Shown here: piece after piece, positions 10,545 to 21,595 of the stretch
Position numbering within the stretch: position 1 is the first letter of the stretch
Layout: each line of letters starts with the position of its first letter
From: Cyprinodon diabolis
Lineage: Eukaryota; Chordata; Actinopteri; Cyprinodontiformes; Cyprinodontidae
DNA length: 64,000 nucleotides
Assembly: GCA_030533445.1 (NCBI GenBank)
Contig: CM060071.1
Span: 4,570,520 to 4,634,519, forward strand
Reading direction: 5' to 3'
Notes under the pieces: model-generated
What the model was told of the DNA's origin: nothing
The model's database searches: none
The model's input: only the letters and a program-made list of their open reading frames with translations
Made by a program: the position numbers and the translations under genes

Positions 10545-12756
10545 TAAGGAACATTAAATCACAAAACTCAATGCTTTATTTTAGGTTGCTGGCTGTGCCT
10601 GTGTGAGTTAGTCAGGTTTAAGTAGCTTTAATAAAAAAGAACATCAATCTGTGAGCTAAAACTAATTAAAAAAAACATCTAATCAATGCTAGTTGTTTGG
10701 TTAGTGTTAAAAGAAAAGTTTAAATCGTTCTAAAAAAACACATACATACAAAAATACACACATTTATATATATCTATATATCTGTGTATATGATCCTCAG
10801 CATCAGTGGGAGGAGCATTTTTCTGATTTCACCGTCACAATGAGGAGTGATCGTTGTAAAGGGAGGACATTTTGCTGGTCCTCACCAGCTATTTTTGCTG
10901 ATGGCTAATTTAAGAACAAAAAAACTACAATATCCTTTAAATCACAAGACCAACATTAAATTGTTAATTTATTTTAAATTCAAATCTTTGTTTTACTGGT
11001 TAATGGGGTTTAGATCTTTTATTTCAGGATGTTAACAATAAATAAATTCTCTCTAAATGGTCCATTTATTTTATTTCGATTACGCTCCCTACAATTACAC
11101 TAAACTCCCACTAGGGGGCACGCGTCCCCCTTTGGGAGCTGCTGACCCAGACTATTCATTCGGATTGGTTCAGATTAAAGGGCGTTTTAAACTGTAAACA
11201 AACCTTTTTTTATTCTTTATCGGAAAAAAACATTTTGACTGGGTGATTTGGTAATATAATCATGAATCTTTGAGGTTAATTAACTATAAGCAGAAAATTG
11301 TCCTGATTAACAGAAATAAAGGCTTAAAAACATCAGGCTTTAAATTTCAGATCCATAATTTCTCAGAATCAGAACCTCAGCTTATCAGACCCCTTCCTCA
11401 ATGCATCCTAGAGTAGAAATAAAGACTTTTATTAACACATAGAAAGCACAGAGCAGAAATGGAAATTAGCAAACTATTTAGAAGAATCTTGTTCTTTTTC
11501 TAAAACCTCCAAGAAAGGGTCCTATACAGAACTTTTAATGGTTTAGGCGAAACCCTCCAGTGTTGAATGTTTTAAAGATCTAGAAAATGAGTCCTCAATG
11601 AACAAATTGTATTAATTAAAAAATTAAGAATTAGCTCAGAAATATGTTAAAATAATAAATTGTTCTAAATTGATGTTTTAATTCTACCTTCTCCCTGTAA
11701 ACATAAACATCATCCTCCTTTCTAAACTCTTGATTAAACATTTATTCTCTATTTTTTCCTCACACGGTTAGCAATGGCAGCACTTATAAACTTACTCAAC
11801 TTTTAAACATGTTACAGCCCAAAAATGTAAATGATCTCATTTTTATTTCACAATAATTTTAAGCCTTATAGTTGTTTATTGTTGTATCGATAGAGACCAT
11901 ACTTGTTCTCTGACAGAAGGGGCCAGACGCCACCTTGTTTTTAAAGGATTGGAAACCAAATTCACCAAAAATTACCCTTTGAAACCAGAAACTTTAAAAT
12001 AAAAAACATTTTTATCACCTTTGGCCTTCCATTAAATTAAAAAATATATGCTACCTTAAAAAAGCCTTAAAGTTGTTTATTGCATGTATCCATGGATACC
12101 AACATGTTTACCACCAGCATTTTTTAAAAAGCTCCCCTTTCAAGTACCAATGTATGTAATATTCAGTTTATCCTAAAACAATTTATTTTGTATTTTTTAA
12201 CCATTTCCAAATGAACTTAATCAAAAATTATCTTCTTAAACCAAAATGTGTTTTTGTTTTATATCATTTCATCTCTGTTATCATTCCTCCTATTTCCAAC
12301 CAATAAAACATCTATATAATACATATTACCCCTTAAAAACCTTTTTAAAAACACTGATAAAAAACTTATTTCCTAAAAACATTTACTAAACTAAACAACT
12401 TGAGAATCTTCATCTCTTCTTTTTTCCAGTTGTTTATCAGGTTTAAATTCAGTCGACTTCCAAAATACTAAAAATGATAACTTTTTTATTAAATGGAAAA
12501 AAAGAAACAGTTTGGCTTGATAATATATTATGTTAAATGTCCTTCAAATATATTTGAATATTTATTGAATGTAATTTTACCAACATATCCATAAAGAGCA
12601 AAATGCATTTTTTAAAAATCATAGAGCTAGCGCCATCTAGTTTTCAAACATTTCACATCTAATTCAACAAAGGTGTTTCTCTCAAACAGAAATGAGAGTT
12701 ATTTTCAAATCATTAAATCGCTGTTAACATTCCTGACGAATTCAGTCGACTAAAAA
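10545..12756. other. Intronic or intergenic AT-rich stretch
   Basis: AT-rich sequence with poly-A/T runs and a short TA/CA-rich microsatellite near 10740-10790. A CTCF-like core lies at 11105-11119. No exon or transposon is recognised. It would be intron 1 of candidate gene 1 if that model is right. Confidence 0.45.
11105..11119 (+). promoter_or_regulatory. CTCF-like site
   Basis: CCCACTAGGGGGCAC matches the CTCF core (CCASYAGRKGGCRS) with good agreement on the plus strand. Computational resemblance only. Confidence 0.35.
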
Positions 12757-12764
12757 CATTTAAT

Positions 12765-13760
12765 TAGTGATGTTATGAGATGAGCCGAGGCTTCGAGGCG
12801 TGTGTCGAGTAATGGAGGGGGCGTTTCCCCGAAGCGCGTGTCGAGGCGTGATTCATTTAGAGGAGGGGCCAAAATTGATGACGTCCGAGGCCTCGTTACC
12901 GTGATACCACGTGACCGCTTCGGAAAGTGGTTCAGAAAGCGCAAGAATTTTGAAAGGCATCTAAACAGCCTCAGTGTTCAGTCAAGATGTGGGAGTTTGG
13001 AGGAGAGATGCTCTCAGCTGGATAGAGTTTGGATAGATTCTAAGAATAGATTGGTTGGAAAAACAAACAATCTAGTTGCTAATTTGATTAGAATAAACAA
13101 TGTAATGATCAAAATTTGAGCAAACCACTGGACAAAGCCTGCGTTAACACGTCAGTGTTAAGAAGTATTTTCTACTGTGTCAGACTATCTACGTAGGTGG
13201 CGTCAGCTGTAAGAGTCAGGCTCCCACTCTAGATGTTGATGGTTCAAGACCTGTCTTTGACTTTTGAAAATTTCGATTAAACTTAATTATTTTGGCTGAT
13301 GAGACTAATTTGCATTGTTTTGCCAGAGTAAAAATATAGATTGGGTAAATTAGGTCGGTGCAGCCAAAAGATTGGTTGAACAAAACTTCCAACCTGATTA
13401 AAACCAAAAAACGTGGAAAAACTATCATGTTTGTGTCTGCTTGAGTTTATTTCACTAAAATGACAGAAAAACGGTGCACCTTAAATTATTGTTCTAAGAA
13501 ATTTTACACTTAAAAAAAACTTACAAAAGATTTTATTATACACACCCACCATTAATAATTTCAAGGGAACTTAAAAGGGGAAAAAAAGAAAAACAGTTGC
13601 AAAAAAAAAAAAAAATCACAGATTTTATTACAAACTGTAGTTCTGCACTCCACCAGTAGGTGGTGACATGTTCACATGGAGCCTCATGAACTGTGGGGAT
13701 CGTTGAAGCAATTTGGCCAAACGGTTCAATGCCTCATGATGCTTCATCTCACCATCACTA
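12765..13760. mobile_element. Non-autonomous hAT element, 996 bp, 8-bp TSD
   Basis: The element starts TAGTGATG and ends CATCACTA. It is flanked by the perfect 8-bp direct repeat CATTTAAT (12757-12764 and 13761-13768). The inverted ends continue imperfectly (ATGAGATGAGCC against TGAGATGAAGC). There is no transposase frame inside. Length, termini and 8-bp TSD fit a hAT superfamily derivative. It sits in intron 1 of candidate gene 1. Confidence 0.85.
13191..13260 (+). repeat. tRNA-like segment with Pol III A/B-box resemblance
   Basis: GGTGGCGTCAGCTGTAAGAG resembles an A box with one extra base. About 35 nt on, GGTTCAAGACC fits the B-box pattern GGTTCRANNCC. This is probably a SINE or tRNA relic carried inside the hAT element. 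No full cloverleaf is evident. Confidence 0.35.
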
Positions 13761-13786
13761 CATTTAATCTCTGAGATGTTAAAGAT

Positions 13787-13828
13787 GCTACATGCTAAGC
13801 TAGCTTAGCAGCTAGCTTAGCATGTAGC
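13787..13828. repeat. Perfect 18-bp inverted repeat (hairpin, 6-nt loop)
   Basis: GCTACATGCTAAGCTAGC (13787-13804) is followed by TTAGCA and its exact reverse complement (13811-13828). It lies just outside the hAT target duplication and about 80 bp past the first exon of candidate gene 1, inside its intron. Confidence 0.9.
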
Positions 13829-13909
13829 CAACTCCATGAAAAAAAACATAAAATTAATCATTTTTCACCTAACATTTTATTTTATGAACATAGCAAAAGA
13901 GTGACAAAC

Positions 13910-13958
13910 CTTCCAGGTGATGTCCCGACAAGTTGTTCTCCTCTGGTGCGTTGCTCAT
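13910..13958 (-). CDS. Candidate gene 1, first coding exon
   Basis: ATG at 13958 in a good context (AAAG before ATG) codes MSNAPEENNLSGHHLE, then leaves one base before the donor GAAG|GTTTGT. The phase-1 exit matches the acceptor of the large acidic exon at 10501 and makes Asp (G|AC). The TSS is probably near 14040, under the NRF1/X-box-like sites. The peptide is too short to identify. The model is supported by start context, donor, matching phase and promoter position together, not by homology. Confidence 0.42.
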
Positions 13959-14044
13959 CTTTAGCAGGTTAGCAAACCACAGACTGCAGCAAGTTCATGC
14001 GTCAAGGTCCAAGTTAGAAATGAGCGGTTAGAGATAGGCGCTCC

Positions 14045-14079
14045 GTGTCCATGGCAACCGATGGGCCTGCGCATGCGCG
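14045..14079 (-). promoter_or_regulatory. Promoter-like NRF1 and RFX X-box sites
   Basis: TGCGCATGCGCG (14068-14079) is a full NRF1-type palindrome. GTGTCCATGGCAAC (14045-14058) resembles the RFX X-box GTTGCCATGGCAAC with small mismatches. Both lie about 90-120 bp upstream of the ATG at 13958, in a local CpG-rich patch. No TATA box is seen, which is typical of NRF1-driven promoters. An X-box can point to ciliary or testis expression, but this is inference. Confidence 0.45.
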
Positions 14080-14109
14080 CGTGTTTGAGAGAAGCTTGCT
14101 AATTGCAGC

Positions 14110-14719
14110 AGCTAATTAGCCAAACAAAGCAGATTTTTTTTTTTTACAATACTATAGGTTCATCCTCAGCTAAACGCGAGTTCAGTCAAAGTTCGCATTT
14201 AAAGAGTGCAGCCTTGAAAACAATAATAAAAAATAAAAAAAAATATGAAGATATGACTGTATGTATAGTTCTAACATTTCAGGGTTTCTTTTTATTAAAT
14301 ATAATATAACAAAATACCATGAAAGAACCCATTTAACATAACATTAAGCAGTTAATGGGCGTAGATTTGATTTCAACTTTGTTAGGGACACTATTGTCTT
14401 CAGTTTCATTGCTCTGATGTCATTGGTCCTTTGCAAAAACATGCATGCTCTTTTTTATGCTTAATGTGAGCATCAGCACACATTTTGTTTAAAGAGAACC
14501 GCAGCATTTCTTGCTACATTAATACAAATCTTATAAGCACACACTAGATGCAATTTATCAATGTTTAATGCATCACTGACTCTGACGAATGTGGAATTAG
14601 GACCTTTTTCCACTTTAAAAAGGTTTGCATTTAAACTTACCAGCAACTAAGACAGTGCCTATTTAACCAAATATAGTCTAAATTTGTGGATTTATCCTGT
14701 GTTTTCTTTTGAATATATA
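14110..14719. other. Non-coding stretch
   Basis: A poly-T run and AT-rich sequence. No exon or repeat recognised. Confidence 0.45.
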
Positions 14720-14724
14720 GAAAT

Positions 14725-15218
14725 TGTCAGGGTTTGGTAATGGTAGAGGACCCAAATGCAGAGGCAGAGAGGCTGAGGAGATTTCTTGGGAGTTTAATGG
14801 GGCAAAAAAACAGTAACAAAGGCAGGAATGCAAAAATCCAACTAATAATCAAAGCAAACCAGAACTATGGAGACATCTGGGGGAAACCAAACACGAGGAG
14901 CCAGGGAGAGACAAGGAACGTGGACAACAGCACGGGAGGACAGCAAAGACAAGGAACCAACAAAGAGTGAGAGCAGAGGAAGAGCATATATAGCAGAGAG
15001 AGACAAAGGGAGGGTTAACGAGCTGACAAGGAACAGGTGTGAGAGGAGACAACGAGGGAGCCAAGGGGAAAGGAACACACACACAAGAGGGCAACAGAGG
15101 ACAACAGAAAAACATGAGAACTAATATAAATCTAGAAATTAAAACAAAACAGGAATTAAACCAATAAACCTAGAAAACAAGGAGCAAAGTAAAGAACAGC
15201 AGAACCAAGACCATGACA
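14725..15218. mobile_element. Solo-LTR-like element, 494 bp, 5-bp TSD
   Basis: Starts TGTCAGGG and ends CCATGACA (TG...CA), flanked by GAAAT on both sides (14720-14724 and 15219-15223). A TATA-like CATATATAG lies near 14983. The interior is purine-rich with no coding frame I trust. Size, TG/CA ends and 5-bp TSD fit a solo LTR of a Gypsy-type element. A short DNA transposon is the alternative, because the first five bases are also inverted (TGTCA/TGACA). Confidence 0.6.
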
Positions 15219-15445
15219 GAAATCTGCAGAGGTAAGCCCCACTCTTATTTTATTTTTTTAATCTAAATGCTCTGTATCATGCAAAAAAATACATTCAATG
15301 TAAGGTAAATAAATGTATTTTATTTACATGTGCACTGGAACTATAACAGGCACTGACACTGAGCATTTAAAATATTAACTTCACTATACAAATTGTAAAT
15401 CTGGGCTGTAGTTACTCTGTGTAGCCCATTTCATGTATTTTATCT

Positions 15446-15700
15446 AGGGCTGAAACAATCATAGTAATGGATTATTTAAATAATCTTCAACTAATTTAGT
15501 AATTGATAAATCATTAACTGGAGTATAGGGCCACAAAAATGTGCCTTTAGCCGACAGAGTGACCCACTTAGAGCAGGAATTATACCAAGATTGTAAAAAA
15601 TATATAAACATCTTGCATTTGAGATTTTATAAAAAGTTTTTGTCTTTCAATATTCTCCATCCAGAACTCCTCAAGAGGAAAAGTTTGTTTCACCTGGTTT
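15446..15700 (-). mobile_element. MITE fragment (TAGGGCTG... family), inverted relative of 21240 copy
   Basis: The sequence from TAGGGCTGAAACAATC through the AT-rich body to CCAGAACTCCTCAAG matches, in reverse complement, parts of 21375-21600 (TTGAGGAGTTCTGG ... TTAGTTGAAAATTATT). It is a hAT-like non-autonomous family common in fish. Internal edges are eroded. Confidence 0.5.
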
Positions 15701-15759
15701 GATATTTGCCCATATACCAATAACAGGGTATTAGGGCCAGGCTAGAGATTTTAATACAT

Positions 15760-15910
15760 TTTTTTTTAGAATAAATTTGTATTATTACGAGAATAAAATC
15801 TTTGCATGACGTGAATAAAGTCATAAAATGAAAAGAATAAAGTCGCAACATTACGGGAATAGAGTGTTAATATTATGAGAATAGAGTTGAAAAATAACTA
15901 GAATGAAGCC
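15760..15910. repeat. Degenerate tandem repeat (ATTACGAGAATAAA-type)
   Basis: Several diverged copies of a roughly 20-nt unit containing ACGAGAATAAAGTC/ATGAGAATAGAGT. Confidence 0.5.
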
Positions 15911-17460
15911 ATCATACCACCCAGCATATGATTTTAGACAGATTTATTTTGTCATTTCGTTAACACAAGTGTAAAACAAAAAGAAATGTAAGCGGCAGCG
16001 ACAAAGAGTAGCTAAAGCTGGGGATTGGTTTTGATTTGTGAGGACCCAATAGAAAATTAAACAAGTTTTTATCAACCAAAGAGTAAATAGTATGTTTGAG
16101 TTAAGCAAAACGAGGCTGAAAAATAGACTGGATGTAGAGAACAGCCTGGGATTGGCTGTTTTTCACACTGAAATATTCCTGGAGTTTAAATGTGATTATA
16201 GGGGAGTTACTCAGTGGAGTTCCAGTTTTAGAAATACAGGTTTTTAATATGATTTTATTTCGTATTTTGATCAATTGCCTGCTATTAACTTCTAGGCAAC
16301 ATATTTATGCTGTTTTATAATTTGAGATGGAACAAATAAAATATCTAATAATTATATTTTAATGTTAAAAGATGAAGTAAAATAGTTCTTGTTTTATAAT
16401 CAGTTATTGTACGTTCCACTTTGGACAATTATCAATACCTTTGTGTGAGAGAGGGGAACCCTGCCATAACAAACCAAAGAGCCTTTCCTCAAAACAAGAA
16501 GTGTAATATTGGTTGCTCCATTATAGTTAAGGCTTTTTCCCTAATTAAAGACTATGAAACATTTTGGCTTCACATGAGAGAAAGCCGCCTACTAAGGAGG
16601 GGCTCAAGTTCTCAACTTGAAATTAGCAATGACCCATTTTCATCAATATCTGTTGTGAATGAAGCTGCTTCTAATAGTTTCCTAACCTGCACTTTTGCTG
16701 TTTGACCAGCAGAGTGCAGCAGAGAGGCCTTTTAAATGATGACCCTTATTTCAATCTTTATTAAGATGATATCTTCACCTTCCTGTAAAGATCTGTATTT
16801 TATGTTAATGACCTGATATATATATGTTTTTGTAAGAATGAGATTACAGATATTCAATTAAAAGCTGGTCATTTAAATTTAATAAAAACAGAACTCTTGG
16901 TACTATTGGTCCATTAAGTCAGCAAACATTTAGTTGATTCATCAAGAAAAAAGAAAACTAAAGATGTTTGGGTTTGTGTCATATTTGTTTGTTATCTCAT
17001 GGATAATAATAAACCTGATGTATCAAACGAATGAGGAACTTAAGGTGAGTCAAAATGTCTTTGAAAAGTAAATAAAAAAGATTTCAAAAAACAAAATTCT
17101 AATTTTTATTAATGACTTATGTTCTTTGCTTGCAACAATATTGGAAGTTAGTTTCAATGATTTCAACCCACTATTTATACGATCACTGACCTTTAACAAT
17201 GTATGCAGTCAGAAATAACCAACTAAAGATGAAATAAAAAAAAGGTTTCATGAGAGGGTAAGGAGTTTATAAGCCAAAATTTACAAGTTAACATCAAACA
17301 CAGATAATTAGAGGCAAAGCAAAACAAAATTATATTTTGGTTTCTGGGAGAATGTTTGGAACCGTCTGAATATAGAGCTGAAGGAAATCAGGAAATGTTT
17401 TTAAAAAGATGATTAAAGGTCAATTCTATCAAAGGGTATTGAGTTTGGTCAATTGGGAGA
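15910..17460. other. Non-coding stretch
   Basis: No gene recognised. The block at about 16420-16720 is less AT-biased and contains CTAATTAAAG, a homeodomain-type site. It carries a 94-codon frame that looks like chance. Confidence 0.4.
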
Positions 17461-17463
17461 GGT

Positions 17464-17750
17464 TTGAGTAGAGTAGAGCTGCTTCTCCTCCACATCCAAA
17501 AGAGTCAGTTGAGGTGGCTCGGACATCTTTTCCAGATGCAACCTGGACGCCTCTCCTGGGAGGTGTTCCAGGCACGTCCCACTGGGAGAAGGCCCAGGGG
17601 ACGACCCAGGACAGGCTGGAGAGACTATGTCTCTTTGCTGGTCTGGGAGCGCCTCAGGCTTCCCCCAGCAGGGCTGGAGCAGGTGTCTGCAGAGAGGGAA
17701 GTCTGGGAATCTCTGCTGAGTCTGGTGCCCCCGTGACCCGGTCCACGACA
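17464..17750 (+). mobile_element. C-terminal fragment of a non-LTR retrotransposon polyprotein
   Basis: The frame reads QKSQLRWLGHLFQMQPGRLS, GRRPRGRPRTGWRDYVSLLVWE and REVWESLLSLVPP. This is the familiar C-terminal tail of fish LINE reverse-transcriptase proteins (LRW.GH..R.P.GR..GRP..RWRDY). Upstream and downstream parts are missing, so it is a 5'-truncated remnant. Clade not assigned. Confidence 0.8.
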
Positions 17751-18237
17751 AAGCGGAAGACAAAGAGTATGAATACTATCTAATTAACAGGCTTTTATAG
17801 ACCGCTGTTTTTTTTTTTGTATTAAAGACAATAGCCATAAGTGTTCTGCTTTATCGTCTGAACTTTATTATTCTTTCAATTTTTTACTAGTTATTTATGA
17901 AAGCAATTTTTTTTTCATAATAAAGAAAGTAATGGTGATGTCATAAGAAAAGCCGTTGGTTATGATTAGGGGTGTAAATAATAATAATTTTCTATCGATG
18001 CATTGATCCAACAGCTGACCATCTGATGCATCGACACGTCCCCAAGACTAATATTCATTTTTTTTTTCTCCAGTCTATTTTTATCCATTTACTTCTAGAT
18101 GTAATTCTGACTCTCGTGCCGTGGCGGCGCTGAACCTATTTTGGCCTCCTACCTCGCTTCCTTTAACCACTAACCTCTTTCTGCTTGCACACGCACACAC
18201 TCGCGAAAACAGTAGGCAAGACAGACATGGCGGAGGA

Positions 18238-18238
<1 letters not shown>

Positions 18239-18335
<97 letters not shown>

Positions 18336-18340
18336 TATAT
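18239..18340. repeat. (TA)n microsatellite
   Basis: About 100 bp of almost pure TA. Confidence 0.98.
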
Positions 18341-18598
18341 ATATATTAGGGATGGGACGATTTATGAAACCGTCCGAACCGTTCGGTTCAACTGTCTCGG
18401 TTCGGTTCGCGTGTGTTTCGTTCGGTTCATGCGCTGCTCCTTTTTCTCATAGGCGAAGCGTTTACACTCCAGAGCAGAAGGTGGCGGTACTGCGATCAAA
18501 GCCAACCACCAGTAGTAAACAAGAAGAAGAAGAAGAAGCGAAGCAGCGTAGCCGGGTGTAGCAGAGAAAAATCAGTTGTTGTGGAGAATTGTGTGGGT

Positions 18599-18787
18599 AT
18601 GGCGAGTGGGAAAGAACAGGAGTTGGAAGAAGCGCCAGCAGCACTTTATAGGTCTGCTGTATGGGACCACTTTGCATTTAGAGTGACCTACGATGACGGC
18701 GGAAAGAAAGTTGTGGATAAAAGTGCAACACTGTGCAAGCATTGTGCAACACGTTTTGTTTATGCTAACAGCAACATGTCATGCTAA
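18599..18787 (+). pseudogene. N-terminal BED zinc-finger fragment of a hAT transposase
   Basis: From the ATG at 18599 the frame gives MASGKEQELEE and then SAVWDHFAFRV ... LCKHCATRFVY. The aromatic W..F lead and CxxC pair of a BED-type (ZBED) finger are visible. A stop follows at 18785, where the expected His/His half should be. The adjacent frame continues HANPEIPHTPSANPAPP, so a small deletion broke it. The catalytic domain is absent. Flanking TAGGGATGGGACGA (18346) resembles a hAT terminus, and mirrored CCGAACC-rich sequence lies at 19075-19095. Confidence 0.6.
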
Positions 18788-19112
18788 CCCAGAAATCCCT
18801 CATACTCCGTCAGCAAACCCCGCTCCGCCCCGCTGGGCTCCAGACCGCCTGCTCAAAGCAAAGCCTACAGCCTCTGCTGTGGCTCCCGTCCGCTCCCCTC
18901 TGAGAACCTTGGAGGTGGTAGAGAGCATGCGCGAGATGATTGAATTCAAAGCAGCAAAACATACGGAAATGATCCAGGGTTTCCGCGAATCATTTAAAAT
19001 AATTACAATCCATTATTTTTTGGGGGATTTTTTCATTAATTTCATAAATATTTATGGGATTTCAAATCAACATATACCGAATCGAACCGAACCGAAAACC
19101 GTGACCACGAAA

Positions 19113-19163
<51 letters not shown>

Positions 19164-19229
19164 CCGAGTGTATGCGTGTGCAAGCAGAAAGAGGTTAGTG
19201 GTTAAAGGAAGCGAGGTAGGAGGCCATAA

Positions 19230-20400
19230 ATACAGATTTTTTCTTAAAGTTTTAACAAAAAATAAATAAAAAAATAATTTGAAAGGAATAAATATGAGAA
19301 AAGAGAAAGCTACTGTCAAAAATGTTTTTTTATTAAAAGGTTTTTATAAAGTGTCCTTTCTCAAATCTCCATTTACAAAACATGTCCTTCGCTTCACAAC
19401 AATAATGGAACAAAAGTCATCCCATAAGATGGTGGTTTCTCTGTGTTATTGTTAAACTCTTCAGCGAATGGAAGCAGACAGAATCACCAATAACAAAGAA
19501 GAAGAAGATTGATGCCCATTCAAACCACTGACCCTTTGAAAACTAATTGATCCATATCTGATTAAAACCACAGATGGCAGTAGCCTTCATACTGCTGTGA
19601 AAAAGTCGGACATGAGTCGCATTTGGGCCAACAGATTGGTTTGGGTCGTGTTTACCTGCAGTGTAGCCCTAAGTATGAGCTGAAAGCTACAGCTTTGCAC
19701 AAACCCATGTAGGGTTAACGAGTGGAGGAAGGTGTTCAGTTCAAATGATCCCAAAATAAACTATAAGGCCCTTATGTAGCAAAAAACAAACACTGGAAAG
19801 CACCCTGAACACACCTTCCCCTCTTTTAAACATGTTAGTGACATCAGTATCCTATGGGGATCCTTTTATTTGTCAACATGTACAGAAAAGATGATTAGAT
19901 TTTATTGAATAAAGAGCATTTGTGAAGTCCGGACCAACAATATATGGAGTAACAAAAGCAATAACTATTGGATATTTCAATTTTAAATATAAATGTACTT
20001 TTTTTTTTTTTATAATTAGTAACTTTATGTTTACTCTTCATACACCTAATGGTCTATCTACACAATGCTGAGAACCAGTAGCACCCAAAGCCAGTATTGT
20101 TCTACAATAAAATACGCAATGTGAGAGGTGCTTGTGTCATCATTCCATATTGTACAAAAAATAGCTCTTTACCACTGGCAGCTTTTCCTTTATGTAAATA
20201 AACCAAAAAATGGAATAAAAAAACCAAAAAAGATCAAATTGTGAGCATGAAACCCTGTAATTAAATGAAATTCATGATAATTATGATGTGAAGAAGAAGA
20301 AAACAATATTCGCTGTTTGTAGGTATGTTTTCTACATGCATTGGAACAGAAGTGGTAAATTACGAGGGGTGCAAACGCTCTGTAGTTACATGAACACAAA
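19230..20400. other. Non-coding stretch
   Basis: No exon or clear repeat recognised; poly-A/T runs only. Confidence 0.45.
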
Positions 20401-20403
20401 GGA

Positions 20404-20655
20404 CACTGAAAAAAAAAAGTCTATTTATCCTTAATTTGAGTAGATAAATATGATGATTTGCCAATAGAATGAGTATTTTTACTCTTAATATAAGATTATT
20501 AGTTGATATAGATTTGAAATAAGACAATGCAAGTATTTTTTTCTATTTTATATGTAAATTGTTTTTTTCCATTGACAAAAAATACCTCCTCAATTCAAAC
20601 TAATGCAATTATTTTATGAAAAAATGACCAATTTAGATTTCAATGTTTTGCAGTG
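20404..20655. mobile_element. MITE (CACTG...CAGTG), about 252 bp
   Basis: Starts CACTGAAAAAAAAAA and ends TTTTGCAGTG, with an AT-rich body containing AGTATTTTTACTCTTA and TTTGAAATAAGACAA. The same body and ends recur in reverse orientation at 26899-27161. No convincing TSD at this copy. Confidence 0.6.
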
Positions 20656-21240
20656 TACTAACACATTAAACTGATAATAAAACTGCAAGTAAAGAAACAA
20701 GGTTCAACCTAGCGTTGCATAGCAGAAGTTCTCCAGATCAGGAGGGAGAGGCGATCACCTACTCAACGGGACCAGATTATAGACGTCACATCAGGAATAA
20801 TGACCGACAAGGTGCTCCAAATCAGAAATGATTACTTCCACCAGGGGCATTGTCGCTTTTTAGCGCCGTCACTGATGAGAGAAAGAAATACTAACCAATT
20901 ATTAACACATTAATGTTTGTTTTTACTGGTAAAATTGTATGATTTTCTGAAGAAGTGGCTGAAAACTATTTATTATCTCTTGTTTGGCTGCAACCTAATG
21001 TAATGTTAAGTGATATCGGGTATCTATTCCCAGGACGCAAAAACAATCAGGGCGGCTGGATGTCATTTTGAACAGGGGGTGCTGTGAATTTCTTTTTTTT
21101 GGGGGGGGGGGGGCAAAATACCTGCTCATATGGGACTAGATCCAAAATACAATAAAAATAAATTAATAAATAGATTGAGATTCACTACTTTATTCAATAT
21201 ATGTGCTATTAATTAAACTTCAACAGAACTCTATAACAAG
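20656..21240. other. Non-coding stretch with G-run
   Basis: Contains a 13-G run near 21100. No gene seen. Confidence 0.4.
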
Positions 21241-21595
21241 TAGGGCTGCAACTAACGATTCTTTTACAAATCGATTAATCTGTCAATTATTTGTAGATTA
21301 ATCAATAATCTGTTAGCAAAAGGTTCCTTTAAGAACACTTTTTAAGAAATTAAACGAGGTGAAACTAAAACGATGCAATTGAGGAGTTCTGGACAGAGCA
21401 TTATGACAGACGAAAGAGATTTTTTATCTTGAATGCAAAATTGTTATATATTTGTTTTTTCAATTTTGGTATAATTGCTGCTCAAAGGTTGTTGATCTGT
21501 CACCTAAAGGCATATTTTAGAGTCTCTAAACTACAGTTAACTATTAATCGATTACTAAATTAGTTGAAAATTATTGCCATAATCGATTAATCACA
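21241..21595 (+). mobile_element. MITE, TAGGGCTGCAAC... family
   Basis: Begins TAGGGCTGCAACTAACGATT and carries repeated ATCGATTAATC words at both ends, the usual look of a widespread fish hAT-like non-autonomous family. The right terminus is eroded. Confidence 0.6.

Larger units (their letters stand above)
18135..19228. repeat. Inverted-repeat structure with TA microsatellites and hAT relic inside
   Basis: About 55 bp at 18140-18195 (GGCCTCCTACCTCGCTTCC ... CTTGCACACGCA) recur as a nearly exact reverse complement at 19173-19227, with weaker pairing for another 10 bp inward. Between the arms lie a long TA run (18239-18340), a BED-finger hAT relic and a second TG/TA run (19115-19160). Confidence 0.85.

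Noticed and set aside
18121..18561. 146-codon plus frame across the TA microsatellite
   Set aside because: It is a Tyr-Ile repeat from (TA)n read-through. The real signal nearby is the BED-finger relic in another frame.
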